Positions 19,801 to 26,989 of a stretch of DNA of 64,000 bases are shown here, piece by piece (the first letter of the stretch is position 1; every line of letters starts with the position of its first letter). The stretch spans positions 24,999,788-25,063,787 of the forward strand of contig NC_088302.1 of NCBI RefSeq assembly GCF_032854445.1, in the 5' to 3' direction. The notes below the pieces were generated by a model. It was given only the letters and a program-made list of their open reading frames with translations. It did not search any database and was not told where the DNA came from. This DNA is from Liolophura sinensis. Lineage: Eukaryota > Mollusca > Polyplacophora > Chitonida > Chitonidae. Made by a program: the position numbers and the translations under genes.

Positions 19801-22110
19801 CTGTCTGAAAAGTTTTAGAAAAGCTACATGTACACACCCTTTTACCCCCACAAATTTATGTTGAACATTTGTCACCTTGAGCTCACTGTGTGTGTGCTGG
19901 TCCTCATCGGTACAGGGTAATTAGTGTGTACGAAACTCGATGTTTGTATTCCTCCTTTAGGTACAAAGTAATCATGAGTTGTTGGAACATGGACGCTGAT
20001 GCCAGGCCTGGTTTTGATGAGCTGGTCACTATGATGGGAGAATTCCTGGAGGAAAATGTGAAACAGGTAATTTAAAAATGCAGTTTTGTGTGAAATAAAA
20101 TGTTATTTGTGATATCTTAAAAAGTACTGCATGTATTGAACTCGGTTTTGCACACATGTCATGCACAATAACATGAGGGGGGGGGGGGTCCATCATTAAT
20201 GCGCTGTATGCACATTAATTACTGTAAATACAAAATTCATTTTTTTTTGTATTGAGCTGAAGTTTTGCACTCAGGTGTCTCCTACCGGTGAGCTCATGGG
20301 TAGCCTTGCTACCAGATTTGTTTTCATTTTAGATTGCTGTTGTATGCTTTATGTGGTACATATTTTCAGTGTAAAACACGTTTTCATTAATTTAAATCCA
20401 AGTTTCTGGAAACAACAGTTGTGGTAAAAGCGATAGAAATCAAAAAGTCAACTACAACATGTACACTGGTTTCATACATGTACATTCGAACATCTAAGAA
20501 TCCTGAAATCTGTAGTGTGTTTTCATGGTGCTGTAAATACTGGTATTTCATGAGGAGGTTATTTTGTCTACTCCTGTAGTTTTGATCTTTTCTGAGGTTG
20601 GTAATCAAGCACATGCTGTTTTACATCTGTAATTAACTGATTCACATGAAATTGCAGCCACGAGCCGGTCTGTTGATGTGCAAAATGTTTGGGGTACTGT
20701 TTTCATGTCATTTATGCCTTCAGATGACTGTTGTTGCCAGTTATGTGTAAATGTACATGAAAAAGATACAGTACAAGGAATGTTAAAAACACTGCTCCTG
20801 TAGGAAATTTTTTCACTGTGATAAAGGGAGAATTATTCCTTTTAAAACTGCAGGTATGAGAAGCAAATGACTCAGGTGACATGTACACTTCATTTGCTTA
20901 AGTACCTCAACAGCAAAGCTCTGGTGTTTAATTTAGGAATTAAAGCTCGCATAATTTTAAGAATAATCAGTTTTTCAAGAGAATAGCAATACATCTTGCA
21001 CATTTCATATCTTCACTGATGGTGAGCTTTATATTCAGGTCACAGTTTTTGAGGATGCCATTAAAAATATTTTTTGGGGGTAACCCGCCCAACCCTAGAA
21101 AAAGGCCCTACTGTAAAGTTTTTGTTGGGATTTTGATTGCACATTTTTTGTTTTTATTTTTGTCTCAATGTTAATTTCTTTAAAATCCCTGTCTCTTCAG
21201 CTGAAGAAAAAAAAAAAATTCCCTACCAGCCAACCCGACTTTTCTTATGGGGTTATGTTAACAAAACAAAACTTTTCAAGGATCAGCTTTTTTTTCAAAA
21301 AAAGAAGGGAAGAAAATAGAAGCATTGATTATGATACATGTCTCTGTGCATCTGGGTGTGTTGTAGTGAAGTAATTTCATTCCTATAAAATAACACCAAC
21401 TCAATGTCATGATTGTGTTACAGTATTACCTGGACCTGAGCATGTCTTCACCGTATGGAAAGGAGCTGTGTGATGAGGAAGAGGAGTTGTGCGGGTCGCA
21501 GAAGCTGTCGGGGGCTAACGGCCATAGCGATGGTTACCTGAGGATGTCTGGTCAGCCCGGTTACCAGTCCATGAGCAACCACGCCAAAGACAAGGATGTG
21601 GTCAAACTGGACATCGATGAAGACAAAGTCCGCTACCACAACCTCACATCAAAGTGGGGCAAAGATACGGACGGTCAGATGGACACGAGGCCGATGCTAG
21701 AACTGGAGGAGGCTCCGGTTGTGAGGATCCCGAATGGGCGCGCACAAGCGCCCAGTGGCCAAAAGGAAAGGGAGACTACTCCAACGCGAGACAAGACTTC
21801 CCCAGCCAAGTCCAGTACAAAGGTACAGGTTCATGGAAATAATAATGAGGGCGGTAGTGGGAACTCTAGTAAGTGTAACTCTGCCTTACAGGACAATGAT
21901 GGGTACCTGGTGCCTGTCACTCACACAAAAGGGGCGGGGACGACTCATGAACAGGAGCCACTACTTAGTAAAGACAATCGAGGGAAGCCTGAGTCGATTA
22001 AGTCTGATGCTTCCAGCGGGTTTCATTCAGATTATGCTTGGGATGAAGTTGTGCCCCCTACCTACAGTGTGGCTGTGAAAGATGCTGAACAAGGGGAAGT
22101 AACTGTTTGA
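1720..22110 (+). CDS. VEGFR: VEGFR/PDGFR-type receptor tyrosine kinase gene, 3' part (19 exons)
   Basis: Joined exons: 1720-1885, 3196-3367, 3909-4048, 4963-5289, 6357-6510, 8040-8170, 8848-9031, 9709-9812, 11048-11175, 12315-12444, 13193-13297, 14206-14325, 15682-15959, 16491-16613, 17322-17392, 18069-18109, 18589-18688, 19961-20066, 21424-22110. All phases agree and give 1,088 residues plus stop. Residues below count from the first visible one. Order: end of Ig3 (1-55), Ig4 without its disulfide cysteines (56-159), Ig5 (160-268), Ig6 (269-363), Ig7 (364-459), transmembrane helix (about 473-494), kinase (about 540-855) with GQGAFG loop (550-555), Lys577, Glu594, HRDLAARN (716-723), DFG (736-738) and an insert of about 55 residues, then a 228-residue tail. 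The family binds PDGF/VEGF-type growth factors at the cell surface and autophosphorylates on tyrosine. Four Ig domains after Ig3 favour the seven-Ig VEGFR plan over five-Ig PDGFR/KIT. The 5' exons lie outside the window. Confidence 0.93.
2970..3080 (-). repeat. SINE-like remnant
   Basis: Reverse-complement similarity to the SINE A 3' end (TTGATTGGAGTTTTACGCCG, then GTGGGAGGAAA). Strongly degraded. Confidence 0.4.
3196..3367 (+). CDS. VEGFR: Receptor exon: first half of Ig domain 4
   Basis: Acceptor TATTTCAG, donor GTGAGT, phase 1 in and phase 2 out. It begins DEPVVTLTP and contains the core tryptophan in CKWYKDG. The position where a canonical Ig domain has its first disulfide cysteine is occupied by non-cysteine residues (MSVNVF), as in membrane-proximal domain 4 of VEGFR, PDGFR and KIT. 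Confidence 0.88.
3540..3880. repeat. Diverged 53-63-bp tandem repeat in receptor intron
   Basis: TAGTATTTTGTACAGTCACA-like blocks recur at about 3546, 3598, 3651, 3714, 3777 and 3837. The array reaches within 30 nt of the acceptor at 3908. Confidence 0.65.
3909..4048 (+). CDS. VEGFR: Receptor exon: second half of Ig domain 4
   Basis: Acceptor CATTGCAG, donor GTAAGG, phase 2 in and phase 1 out. The F-strand motif reads [10 protein letters not shown]: the tyrosine corner is kept but the usual cysteine is leucine. Together with the preceding exon this makes a disulfide-free Ig domain, the type used for receptor-receptor contacts in class III and V receptor kinases. Confidence 0.9.
4441..4800 (+). 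repeat. SINE family B copy with tRNA-like head
   Basis: Starts CGGCCCGATAGCTCAGTTGG with an intact A-box and a B-box-like AGATCCAGGGTCAATCC, continues through a body with GTTCAGCGTTAAGGGGATAG, and ends ACGACGTTAAACCCCAAGAT followed by a (CACT)n tail. A minus-strand relative lies at 40306-40570. Possible weak flanking repeats (CTTATCATATCT / CTTATTACATCT). Confidence 0.8.
4963..5289 (+). CDS. VEGFR: Receptor exon: complete Ig domain 5
   Basis: Acceptor TGTTTACAG, donor GTAGGT, phase 1 in and out, so the exon holds one whole Ig domain. SLVCKGSG supplies the first cysteine and [13 protein letters not shown] the second. The extra-cysteine motif [11 protein letters not shown] resembles the W-W-x-PC motif of Ig5 in vertebrate VEGFRs and is my main reason for preferring the VEGFR type. 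Several N-x-S/T glycosylation sites are visible (NNS, NTT). Confidence 0.93.
6357..6510 (+). CDS. VEGFR: Receptor exon: first half of Ig domain 6
   Basis: Acceptor GGTTGTTGCAG, donor GTAAGT, phase 1 in and phase 2 out. It translates as [18 protein letters not shown] followed by [10 protein letters not shown], where the cysteine is the first of the domain disulfide. Too short in any one frame to stand out as a long ORF; found by phase matching with both neighbours. Confidence 0.88.
7104..7244. mobile_element. MITE-like inverted-repeat element
   Basis: GGGCGCAGTTTCACAAAG at 7104-7121 faces CTTTGTGAAACTGGGCCC at 7227-7244 (16 of 18 pair). No coding sequence between them. A related, more diverged element sits at 31071-31214. 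Lies in a receptor intron. Confidence 0.65.
8040..8170 (+). CDS. VEGFR: Receptor exon: second half of Ig domain 6
   Basis: Acceptor ATTTCTCAG, donor GTTAGA (weaker than the others), phase 2 in and phase 1 out. Reads [18 protein letters not shown] then [15 protein letters not shown], the standard tyrosine-corner/cysteine end of an Ig domain. Confidence 0.88.
8296..8490 (+). repeat. SINE family A, 5'-truncated
   Basis: Begins at the B-box (CAGTTCAAGTCC) and runs to AATCAAATAAATAAATAAAT. TTAGCCACCA before and TTAACCACCA after look like target-site duplications, so it is probably a 5'-truncated insertion made by LINE machinery. Confidence 0.8.
8848..9031 (+). CDS. VEGFR: Receptor exon: first half of Ig domain 7
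   Basis: Acceptor TTCTCACAG, donor GTAAGG, phase 1 in and phase 2 out. Contains [20 protein letters not shown] then [10 protein letters not shown], a textbook I-set Ig B and C strand, and ends in the EDQRR stretch. Confidence 0.93.
9709..9812 (+). CDS. VEGFR: Receptor exon: second half of Ig domain 7
   Basis: Acceptor GTGCTTTCAG, donor AGTG|GTAAGTCAC, phase 2 in and phase 1 out. Encodes [20 protein letters not shown] followed by RLG, closing the last extracellular Ig domain. The sequence around this donor is repeated about two dozen times in the following intron (see the repeat at 9809-10600). Confidence 0.92.
9809..10600 (+). repeat. 25-bp minisatellite built on the 5' splice site
   Basis: Unit GTGGTAAGTCACAGGCTGTA plus TATAA; about 30 units with scattered variants. 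It starts at the authentic receptor donor (AGTG|GTAAGTCAC) and repeats the last exon bases together with the splice consensus. Roughly two dozen units keep GTAAGT intact. Confidence 0.95.
10725..10872. repeat. Short tandem repeat, TACCATGTGTGCTATTG type
   Basis: Six to seven irregular units of about 19-22 bp containing ACCATGTGT and CTATTGTACC, in the same intron as the 25-bp array. Confidence 0.7.
10915..10975 (+). repeat. Interspersed repeat fragment, TGATT-GTCAAC family
   Basis: CACAGTGAGACAGGTGATTA then ATGTCAACGAAAGTTGATCA resembles 19640-19700 and, in reverse, 52225-52285. Class unknown. Confidence 0.5.
11048..11175 (+). CDS. VEGFR: Receptor exon: transmembrane helix
   Basis: Acceptor TCTCGCTCAG, donor ACG|GTCAGA, phase 1 in and phase 0 out. 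After a short stalk ([13 protein letters not shown]) comes a 22-residue hydrophobic run from [11 protein letters not shown] to FLL, then RQKLQR as the positive stop-transfer sequence. The donor is a poor match to consensus, but the phase fits the next exon exactly. Confidence 0.9.
11398..11552 (+). repeat. SINE family A, 5'-truncated
   Basis: Body from CCGTATGTGGGAAGGTCTGC to ACACCAATCAAATAAATCAG, followed by an AT microsatellite at 11562-11590. Confidence 0.75.
11655..11852 (+). repeat. SINE family A, 5'-truncated
   Basis: From GTCGCTGTGAGTTCAAGTCC (B-box) to AATCAATCAAATAAATATAT. Good match to the family body. Confidence 0.8.
11896..12130 (+). repeat. SINE family A, near full length, diverged
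   Basis: GGGGCCTCCATGGCCTGG head, internal deletions in the body, AACCAAATAAATAAATC tail. With 11398 and 11655 it makes three SINE copies in one receptor intron. Confidence 0.8.
12315..12444 (+). CDS. VEGFR: Receptor exon: juxtamembrane segment
   Basis: Acceptor GATTTTCAG, donor CTGG|GTATTG, phase 0 in and phase 1 out. Carries [17 protein letters not shown], a hallmark of the class III/V juxtamembrane region leading into the first kinase strand. Confidence 0.93.
12681..12967 (+). repeat. SINE family A, full length with target-site duplication
   Basis: TATTAGCATCTA at 12681-12692 and again at 12956-12967 flanks a complete element (tRNA-like head, body, AGATAAATAAA tail). In the intron before the glycine-loop exon. 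Confidence 0.9.
13193..13297 (+). CDS. VEGFR: Receptor exon: kinase glycine loop and catalytic lysine
   Basis: Acceptor CTTTGATCAG, donor GTAAGC, phase 1 in and out. Encodes [18 protein letters not shown], the ATP-binding glycine loop, and VAVKMV with the ATP-contacting lysine. Confidence 0.95.
14206..14325 (+). CDS. VEGFR: Receptor exon: kinase helix C
   Basis: Acceptor TCGTGTCAG, donor GTGAGA, phase 1 in and out. Contains [20 protein letters not shown] then GA; the glutamate of SELKIL is the helix-C partner of the catalytic lysine. Confidence 0.94.
15315..15592 (+). repeat. SINE family A, full length with target-site duplication
   Basis: ATCTGGCTTTGTC at 15315-15327 and ATCTAGCTTTGTC at 15580-15592 flank the element. 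It ends immediately upstream of the duplicated 3' splice site at 15613. Confidence 0.9.
15594..15681 (+). repeat. Tandem duplication of acceptor and exon start
   Basis: A 68-bp tandem copy: the stretch ending TGTATACAG|GTGAGTTATATG and running to CCCCTTTGGTGACAT repeats the real acceptor and first 43 exon bases at 15682 with three substitutions (two synonymous, one Asn to Asp). Use of the upstream acceptor at 15614 would shift the frame and meet TGA soon after 15720. Confidence 0.9.
15682..15959 (+). CDS. VEGFR: Receptor exon: kinase hinge and kinase insert
   Basis: Acceptor GTGTGTACAG, donor AAAG|GTAAGT, phase 1 in and phase 0 out. Begins [14 protein letters not shown] (hinge), then a charged insert of about 55 residues and [16 protein letters not shown]. 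The insert holds PYYMNK, whose second tyrosine fits the pY-x-N Grb2 SH2 consensus. A partial copy of the acceptor and exon start lies 68 bp upstream (15614). The downstream acceptor was chosen because only it keeps the frame. Confidence 0.94.
16491..16613 (+). CDS. VEGFR: Receptor exon: catalytic loop and DFG
   Basis: Acceptor TTTGTTGTAG, donor GAT|GTGAGT, phase 0 in and out. Encodes [13 protein letters not shown] (catalytic aspartate, AAR form typical of receptor kinases) and [10 protein letters not shown]. Two activation-loop tyrosines five residues apart ([13 protein letters not shown]) match the spacing of the regulatory pair in VEGFRs. Confidence 0.96.
16790..17055. repeat. 29-bp minisatellite, about 9 copies
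   Basis: Unit TGTCCACAGAGCCTTTATTT plus GCTACCAAC, in the intron after the DFG exon. Because 29 is not a multiple of 3 the reading frame rotates with each unit. Confidence 0.9.
17322..17392 (+). CDS. VEGFR: Receptor exon: activation segment end
   Basis: Acceptor GTTCTTCAG, donor GT|GTAAGC, phase 0 in and phase 2 out. Reads [20 protein letters not shown] then KSDV. The usual APE triplet is AIE, as in RET-type kinases. Confidence 0.94.
17555..17735. repeat. About 60-bp tandem repeat, three units
   Basis: GACTGATTGTTTAAATTGTT then AAAATGGTACAACA and TTCAGAGAG recur three times in the intron after 17392. Confidence 0.7.
18069..18109 (+). CDS. VEGFR: Receptor exon: 41-nt kinase microexon
   Basis: Acceptor CAATTTGCAG, donor CTTG|GTAAGT, phase 2 in and phase 1 out. 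Encodes [13 protein letters not shown], subdomain IX of the kinase C-lobe. Far too short to appear as an ORF; identified by motif and phase. Confidence 0.93.
18589..18688 (+). CDS. VEGFR: Receptor exon: kinase C-lobe
   Basis: Acceptor CCTGTCTCAG, donor GAGAT|GTATGT, phase 1 in and phase 2 out. Reads [20 protein letters not shown] then [13 protein letters not shown]. The donor at 18689 was picked among nearby GT sites because it alone joins in frame to YKVIMSCW. Confidence 0.92.
19010..19517 (-). repeat. Old SINE family A copy (- strand) split by a younger SINE
   Basis: Minus-oriented 3' tail at 19010-19070 and body/head at 19343-19517, interrupted by the plus-strand SINE. The head end reads AACCACGGAGGCCCCC at about 19502. 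Confidence 0.85.
19058..19355 (+). repeat. SINE family A nested inside an older SINE
   Basis: Full-length plus-strand element at 19071-19342 flanked by CATATAATGGTGG at 19058-19070 and 19343-19355. The duplicated target is part of the older minus-strand SINE, so the order of insertion is clear. Confidence 0.9.
19625..19745 (+). repeat. Interspersed repeat, TGATTGGTAAATTA family
   Basis: Contains GTGAGACAGGTGATTGGTAA then ATTAATGTCAAC, shared with segments near 40, 10915 and, in reverse, 52225. No ends defined. Confidence 0.5.
19961..20066 (+). CDS. VEGFR: Receptor exon: last kinase exon
   Basis: Acceptor TCCTCCTTTAG, donor AAACAG|GTAATT, phase 2 in and phase 0 out. Contains [20 protein letters not shown] then [15 protein letters not shown]; the CW...RP.F pattern is kinase subdomain XI. 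Confidence 0.94.
20067..21423. other. Last receptor intron
   Basis: No exon seen. Includes a G-run (20174-20188) and, at about 21076-21250, a segment sharing TCTCAATGTTAATTTCTT and flanking blocks with 58177-58350, so it is likely a dispersed repeat. Confidence 0.6.
21424..22110 (+). CDS. VEGFR: Receptor exon: tyrosine-rich cytoplasmic tail and stop
   Basis: Acceptor GTGTTACAG; TGA stop at 22108-22110. The 228-residue tail opens [14 protein letters not shown], then an acidic run. Candidate SH2-docking tyrosines are GYLRM (codon at 21535) and GYQSM, both YxxM and so PI3K p85 type; RYHNL, pY-x-N Grb2 type; and GYLVPV (codon at 21904), YxxP Crk type. It ends with [20 protein letters not shown]. 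The middle part is low complexity ([12 protein letters not shown]). No kinase or Ig residues remain here, so it is a typical unstructured tail. Confidence 0.92.
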   Translation, partial: YYLDLSMSSPYGKELCDEEEELCGSQKLSGANGHSDGYLRMSGQPGYQSMSNHAKDKDVVKLDIDEDKVRYHNLTSKWGKDTDGQMDTRPMLELEEAPVVRIPNGRAQAPSGQKERETTPTRDKTSPAKSSTKVQVHGNNNEGGSGNSSKCNSALQDNDGYLVPVTHTKGAGTTHEQEPLLSKDNRGKPESIKSDASSGFHSDYAWDEVVPPTYSVAVKDAEQGEVTV

Positions 22111-23720
22111 TTTCCGTACAAAAGTGATGCACATGTCAGTATTAGTGGACCATTTCCTTGCAGCTAATTGGTGTCAGAAGGCCCAAGCAAAGGGATGCAT
22201 ACCTCACCCTAGTAGCATTACGTGCATTGATAACGAGCCTGAACATTGCTTGTAAGCTGTAGTACAGTAAACAAACATTTCATAGGAAATGGGAAAAGAC
22301 TTCATGTAAGGTGGCATGATTTGTTTCTCAAGTCTCAACAACAGATCAGCATAGATCTGAACAAGCAACTTCAAATCTCAGGAGTGGGCTCTTGATATAT
22401 TGAGCTGAATTGTGTTGTGAAACAAGCCAGTCAGAGACCAACCCTATGAAAAATGAAATTGGTTGGAAATATATGAATGTACCTGTACAGGTGAAAGTAT
22501 ACACAGGTGTGCATGCATTTACGTATACCCATGCATACATGTACAGAGGATATAGGTAAATGTACCGTGAAATTCCACAAATACTAGTCACTCGTTAAAA
22601 TGTGTAGTTATTTCATGGTTACAGTGCATGTATGCTTCTGGCACTTTATGAAACATACAAATTGTTCTTGTACAGTGTATATTCAGGGACTATATAAGTT
22701 TGAATCTATCCTATTTATACATACATGTACATGTGTCGGTAATTAATTTCCCAGAAGGCAAGGCCAAAGGCATTGACTTGTGATAACTGAGTTTTTATAT
22801 ACCTGTACGTGTCAATTTAAATTATATTTACTGAACAATAGATATATCTTCTAGATGATTCAAAAGTTAATTGAAATTCAGACTGTTCATCATCAAGATA
22901 ACATTTGCATATGGATTGTAGTGTTTTTCTGTACATGTACATAATTTAAACTAAATTAAAGTAATTTAGTTTAAATTATGTACATGTATATGGTACCGTA
23001 CTTAAATTCAGAACTTTGATCCATTTCAAAAATTTGAAAATCTCAAAAGTAAGAACATGTCTATTTCAAACATGTTATTATTCACTTATTTCAAGTGAAT
23101 GTGATACAACAACATGTATAGTTACACGTATTTGAAGGCTTGCGTACATGTGACTTGTCTGAGCTTACTTTTTCTGATGTATCATCAACATACATTGTAT
23201 ATGCACTTTTCTGGAATTTGATGCCTAATAATGACTTTCATCTTGTGTAGTTATACTGCTTGTAAAACTGTAAATACAGTGAATTAAAAGTAAAGACGTG
23301 CTTATTTTATCATGTTCTGATGGGCCAGCTATGACAACCTCTTTTTTTTGTACGTACAATACTATCTAACATTTGCATTTACATTTTTTTACATCAGGTT
23401 GAAAGCAATTTATTTTTTCTATTAGCCCACATAATGGACAATTCTAATTTTGCTATGATCTACATCTACATATGTACAAAGTCACTTCTTCGCTCTCTAA
23501 ATATACAGAACTTTTTGCATTATTTGAACCATTTGATAGTTGATATATCCATCTGTGTTGATTGCGAGGTGTTTACACATGTGTACACCAGTGCTAGTGC
23601 ACCAAGTACATGTACACATGCAAGCAGACCTTGTAGGTGTGACATACCCAACATGGATGTACATGTGGTTGCTAATACTGTAAGGCAATGCTGATCCTAG
23701 AACATACAGGACATGACTAG
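22111..23720 (+). other. Presumed 3' untranslated / downstream region of receptor gene
   Basis: AT-rich, no supported ORF. Contains many ACATGTAC motifs and a perfect inverted repeat at 22932-22988. No AATAAA in a convincing setting close to the stop, so the transcript end is not fixed. Confidence 0.5.
22932..22988. repeat. Perfect 27-bp inverted repeat with 3-nt loop
   Basis: Left arm 22932-22958 and right arm 22962-22988 are exact reverse complements (TACATGTACATAATTTAAAC... and its mirror) around AAG. About 820 nt after the receptor stop codon. Confidence 0.95.
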
Positions 23721-23734
23721 ATATGTACATTGTA

Positions 23735-23845
23735 TGTAGTACATGTAGCTGCTGATTTCAGTTTTGATCCAAAGACATTAAGGTACATGTACATGTAGCT
23801 GCTGATCTCAGTGTTGATCCTAAGACATTAAGGTACATGTACATA
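23735..23845. repeat. 50-bp direct repeat, two units
   Basis: ACATGTAGCTGCTGATTTCA then GTTTTGATCC and AAGACATTAAGGT occurs twice. Confidence 0.8.
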
Positions 23846-23869
23846 CACACACATGTACATACAGTTTCT

Positions 23870-24825
23870 GGTCTCATTTCTCATCCTAGGATTCACTGGA
23901 CATGGATGTACATGTACATGTGATAACCAGCCTTTTTGCTTATCCTAGGACACACTGGACATGGACGTAAATGTACATGTAGTTAACAGTCTTGTTGCCT
24001 ATCCTAGGACATAGTGGGCATGGATGTGCATGAAGTTAGCAGTCTTGTTGTCTATCCCAGGACATATTGGGCATGAGCATACATGGAGTCAGCAGTCTTT
24101 TTGCGTATCCTAGGATGTGTTGGGCATGGAGGTACATAAGGTTAGCAATCTTGTAGCCCATCCTAGGACATATTGGGCATGGAGGTACATGAAGTTAGCA
24201 GTCTTCTTGCCTATCCCAGGACGTATTGGGCATGGAGGTACATGAAGTTAGCAGTCTTGTTGCCTATCCCAGGACGTATTGGGCATGGAGGTACATGAAG
24301 TTAGTAGTCTTGTAACCTATCCTAGGACATAGTGGGCATGGACATACATGTACATTAAGTTAGCAGTCTTGTTGCCTATCCTAGGACATAGTGGGCATGG
24401 ACATACATGTACATGAAGTTAGCAGTCTTCTTGCCTATCCCAGGACGTATTGGGCATGGAGGTACATGAAGTTAGCAGTCTTGTTGCCTATCCCAGGACA
24501 TATTGGGCATGGACATACATGTACATTAAGTTAGCAGTCTTGTTGCCTATCCTAGGACGTAGTGGGCATGGACATACATGAAGTTAGCAGTCTCATTGCT
24601 TATCCTAGGACATACCAGACATAGACATACATGAAGTTAGCAGTCTCATTGCTTATCCTAGGACATACCAGACATAGACATACATGAAGTTAGCAGTCTC
24701 ATTGCTTATCCTAGGACATACCAGACATAGACATACATGAAGTTAGCAGTCTCATTGCTTATCCTAGGACATACCGGACATAGACATACATGAAGTTAGC
24801 AGTCTTGTTGCCTACTTTCAGCACA
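23870..24825. repeat. 53-59-bp minisatellite, about 17 units
   Basis: Unit of GGACATATTGGGCATGGAGG, TACATGAAGTTAGCAGTCTT, GTTGCCTATCCTA. Length varies by insertion of ACATGT hexamers. The last units share a variant (CATACCAGACATAGAC), which shows local homogenisation. Confidence 0.92.
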
Positions 24826-24857
24826 GTTGTACCTGTACAAGAAGTTATACATGTATA

Positions 24858-25035
24858 CATGTACGTGCACTGAAACATGCTGACATGCTTTACTTGCATG
24901 TACGTGCACTGAAACATGCTGACATGCTTTATCTACATGTACGTGCACTCAAACATGCTGACATGCTTTACCTACATGTACGTGCACTCAAACATGCTGA
25001 CATGCTTTACCTACATGTACGTGTACAGTACATGT
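24858..25035. repeat. 39-bp minisatellite, about 4.5 units
   Basis: CATGTACGTGCACTCAAACA followed by TGCTGACATGCTTTACCTA. Confidence 0.9.
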
Positions 25036-25682
25036 TAGAGTGATGGTATTGGTCATATATAGATGTACAAGTACTTGAACAAAATTAACATTTAAATTAC
25101 ATGTAATAAGGAAATTATTAAATATATTGTTACATGTAATTTGTATACATGCACACGTATGTTTCATAATGATAACTGTCAATATGATACTATTACATAT
25201 AATTATATTATATAATATGACTTGTGATAGAATCTTTTGTTATAGTCAGAAATGTTATTGGTATGTTTTAGTCATTTGTTGGCTTGAGGTTTGTTGACAA
25301 ATTCATCACTCACTTAAGTGTTCATTTTGAGCTGTAAGCTATAAGAAAACTGCTCGGGTGATGTGGATGAATTTATTCTTGACATTGGAGTGATCCCAGT
25401 AATTCAGCTAAAATCTCAGTTGTCTTTGTTGTCATATATGACTGCAGTTCTCTGCGTGCCATTCAATATAACTCTGAAGCACATACATACGTATGCCTAT
25501 AAACTTCATTGAGCTCTAGTCCTGAGCTAGTTGGCAGCTTTTTCTCTTTATTTTTTTTTCTATTTGTTACTGCATATGTTAGATTAATTTCTGCAGCATG
25601 TTATCATGATTCAGATAAACTCAGCCAAATACCTGTACAGGGTTAAATGATCATCCGATGAAGCACATGTATATTTGTCTTT

Positions 25683-25885
25683 AGGGGTAATCGGTTATTT
25701 ATTGACGGCTATATACCTGAACAGCATGTTGCTATTAAAATGATGAAAGACCAGTATCGATCAGTGTCTAACAGTGGCTAATAGGGGTAACTGGCTATTT
25801 ATTGACAGCTGATTAGCTGAACAGCATGTTGCTATTTAAATGATGACAGACCAGTATTGATCAGTGTCTAACAGTGGCTAATTAT
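25683..25885. repeat. About 101-bp tandem duplication
   Basis: GGGGTAA-CGG/TGG-TATTTATTGAC and GATCAGTGTCTAACAGTGGC occur in two consecutive copies. Confidence 0.85.
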
Positions 25886-26114
25886 ATTCCTTATTTCAGT
25901 GTCTAATGTTATTGCCAATGCTTCACTAGATCACAGTACTCTCTATTTCTCGATACTGTTTACCATCTTCTTCGTGTCAGTACATTTATAAATACATTAC
26001 TTTTGTAACCAATCATCCTAATGTACAAGGTAAGGCTTAGAAGTGTTCTTGTGTGATGAAAATCACATCTTTGTCTGTGAAGGACTTAATTAACCATGTG
26101 AAATTTCCACATTT

Positions 26115-26980
26115 TTCATGATGTTAGTACAGCAGGCTGGGTAAAGACATGATGTTAGTACAGCAGGCTGGGTGATGACATGATGTTAGTACACCAGGCT
26201 GGGTGATGACATGATGATAGTACAGCAGGCTGGGTGATGACATGATGTTAGTACAGCAGGCTGGGTGATGACATGATGTTAGTACACCAGGCTGGGTGAT
26301 GACATGATGATAGTACAGCAGGCTGGGTGATGGCATGATGTTAGTACAGCAGGCTGGTGATGACATGATGTTAGTACACCAGGCTGGGTGATGACATGAT
26401 GTTAGTACAGCAGGCTGGGTGATGACATGATGTTAGTACACCAGGCTGGGTGATGACATGATGGTAGTACAGCAGGCTGGTGATGACATGATGTTAGTAC
26501 ACCAGGCTGGGTGATGACATGATGTTAGTACACCAGGCTGGGTGATGACATGATGTTAGTACACCAGGCTGGGTGATGACATGATGTTAGTACACCAGGC
26601 TGGGTGATGACATGATGTTAGTACACCAGGCTGGGTGATGACATGTTGTTAGTACACCAGGCTGGGTGATGACATGATGTTAGTACACCAGGCTGGGTGA
26701 TGACATGATGTTAGTACACCAGGCTGGGTGATGACATGATGTTAGTACATCAGGCTGGGTGATGACATGTTGTTAGTACACCAGGCTGGGTGATGACATG
26801 ATGTTAGTACACCAGGCTGGGTGATGACATGATGTTAGTACAGCAGGCTGGGTGATGACATGTTGTTAGTACACCAGGCTGGGTGATGACATGATGTTAG
26901 TACAGCAGGCTGGGTGATGACATGATGTTAGTACAGCAGGCTGGGTGATGACATGATGTTAGTACACCAGGCTGGGTGAT
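26115..26980. repeat. 31-bp minisatellite, about 28 units
   Basis: Unit GGCTGGGTGATGACATGATG plus TTAGTACACCA. Two unit types (CAGCA / CACCA) interleave; there are no variable spacers. Confidence 0.95.
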
Positions 26981-26989
26981 TACATGTAG

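Noticed and set aside
26115-26980. Regular 31-bp repeats resembling a CRISPR array
   Set aside because: Units are contiguous with no unique spacers, and the genome is clearly animal.
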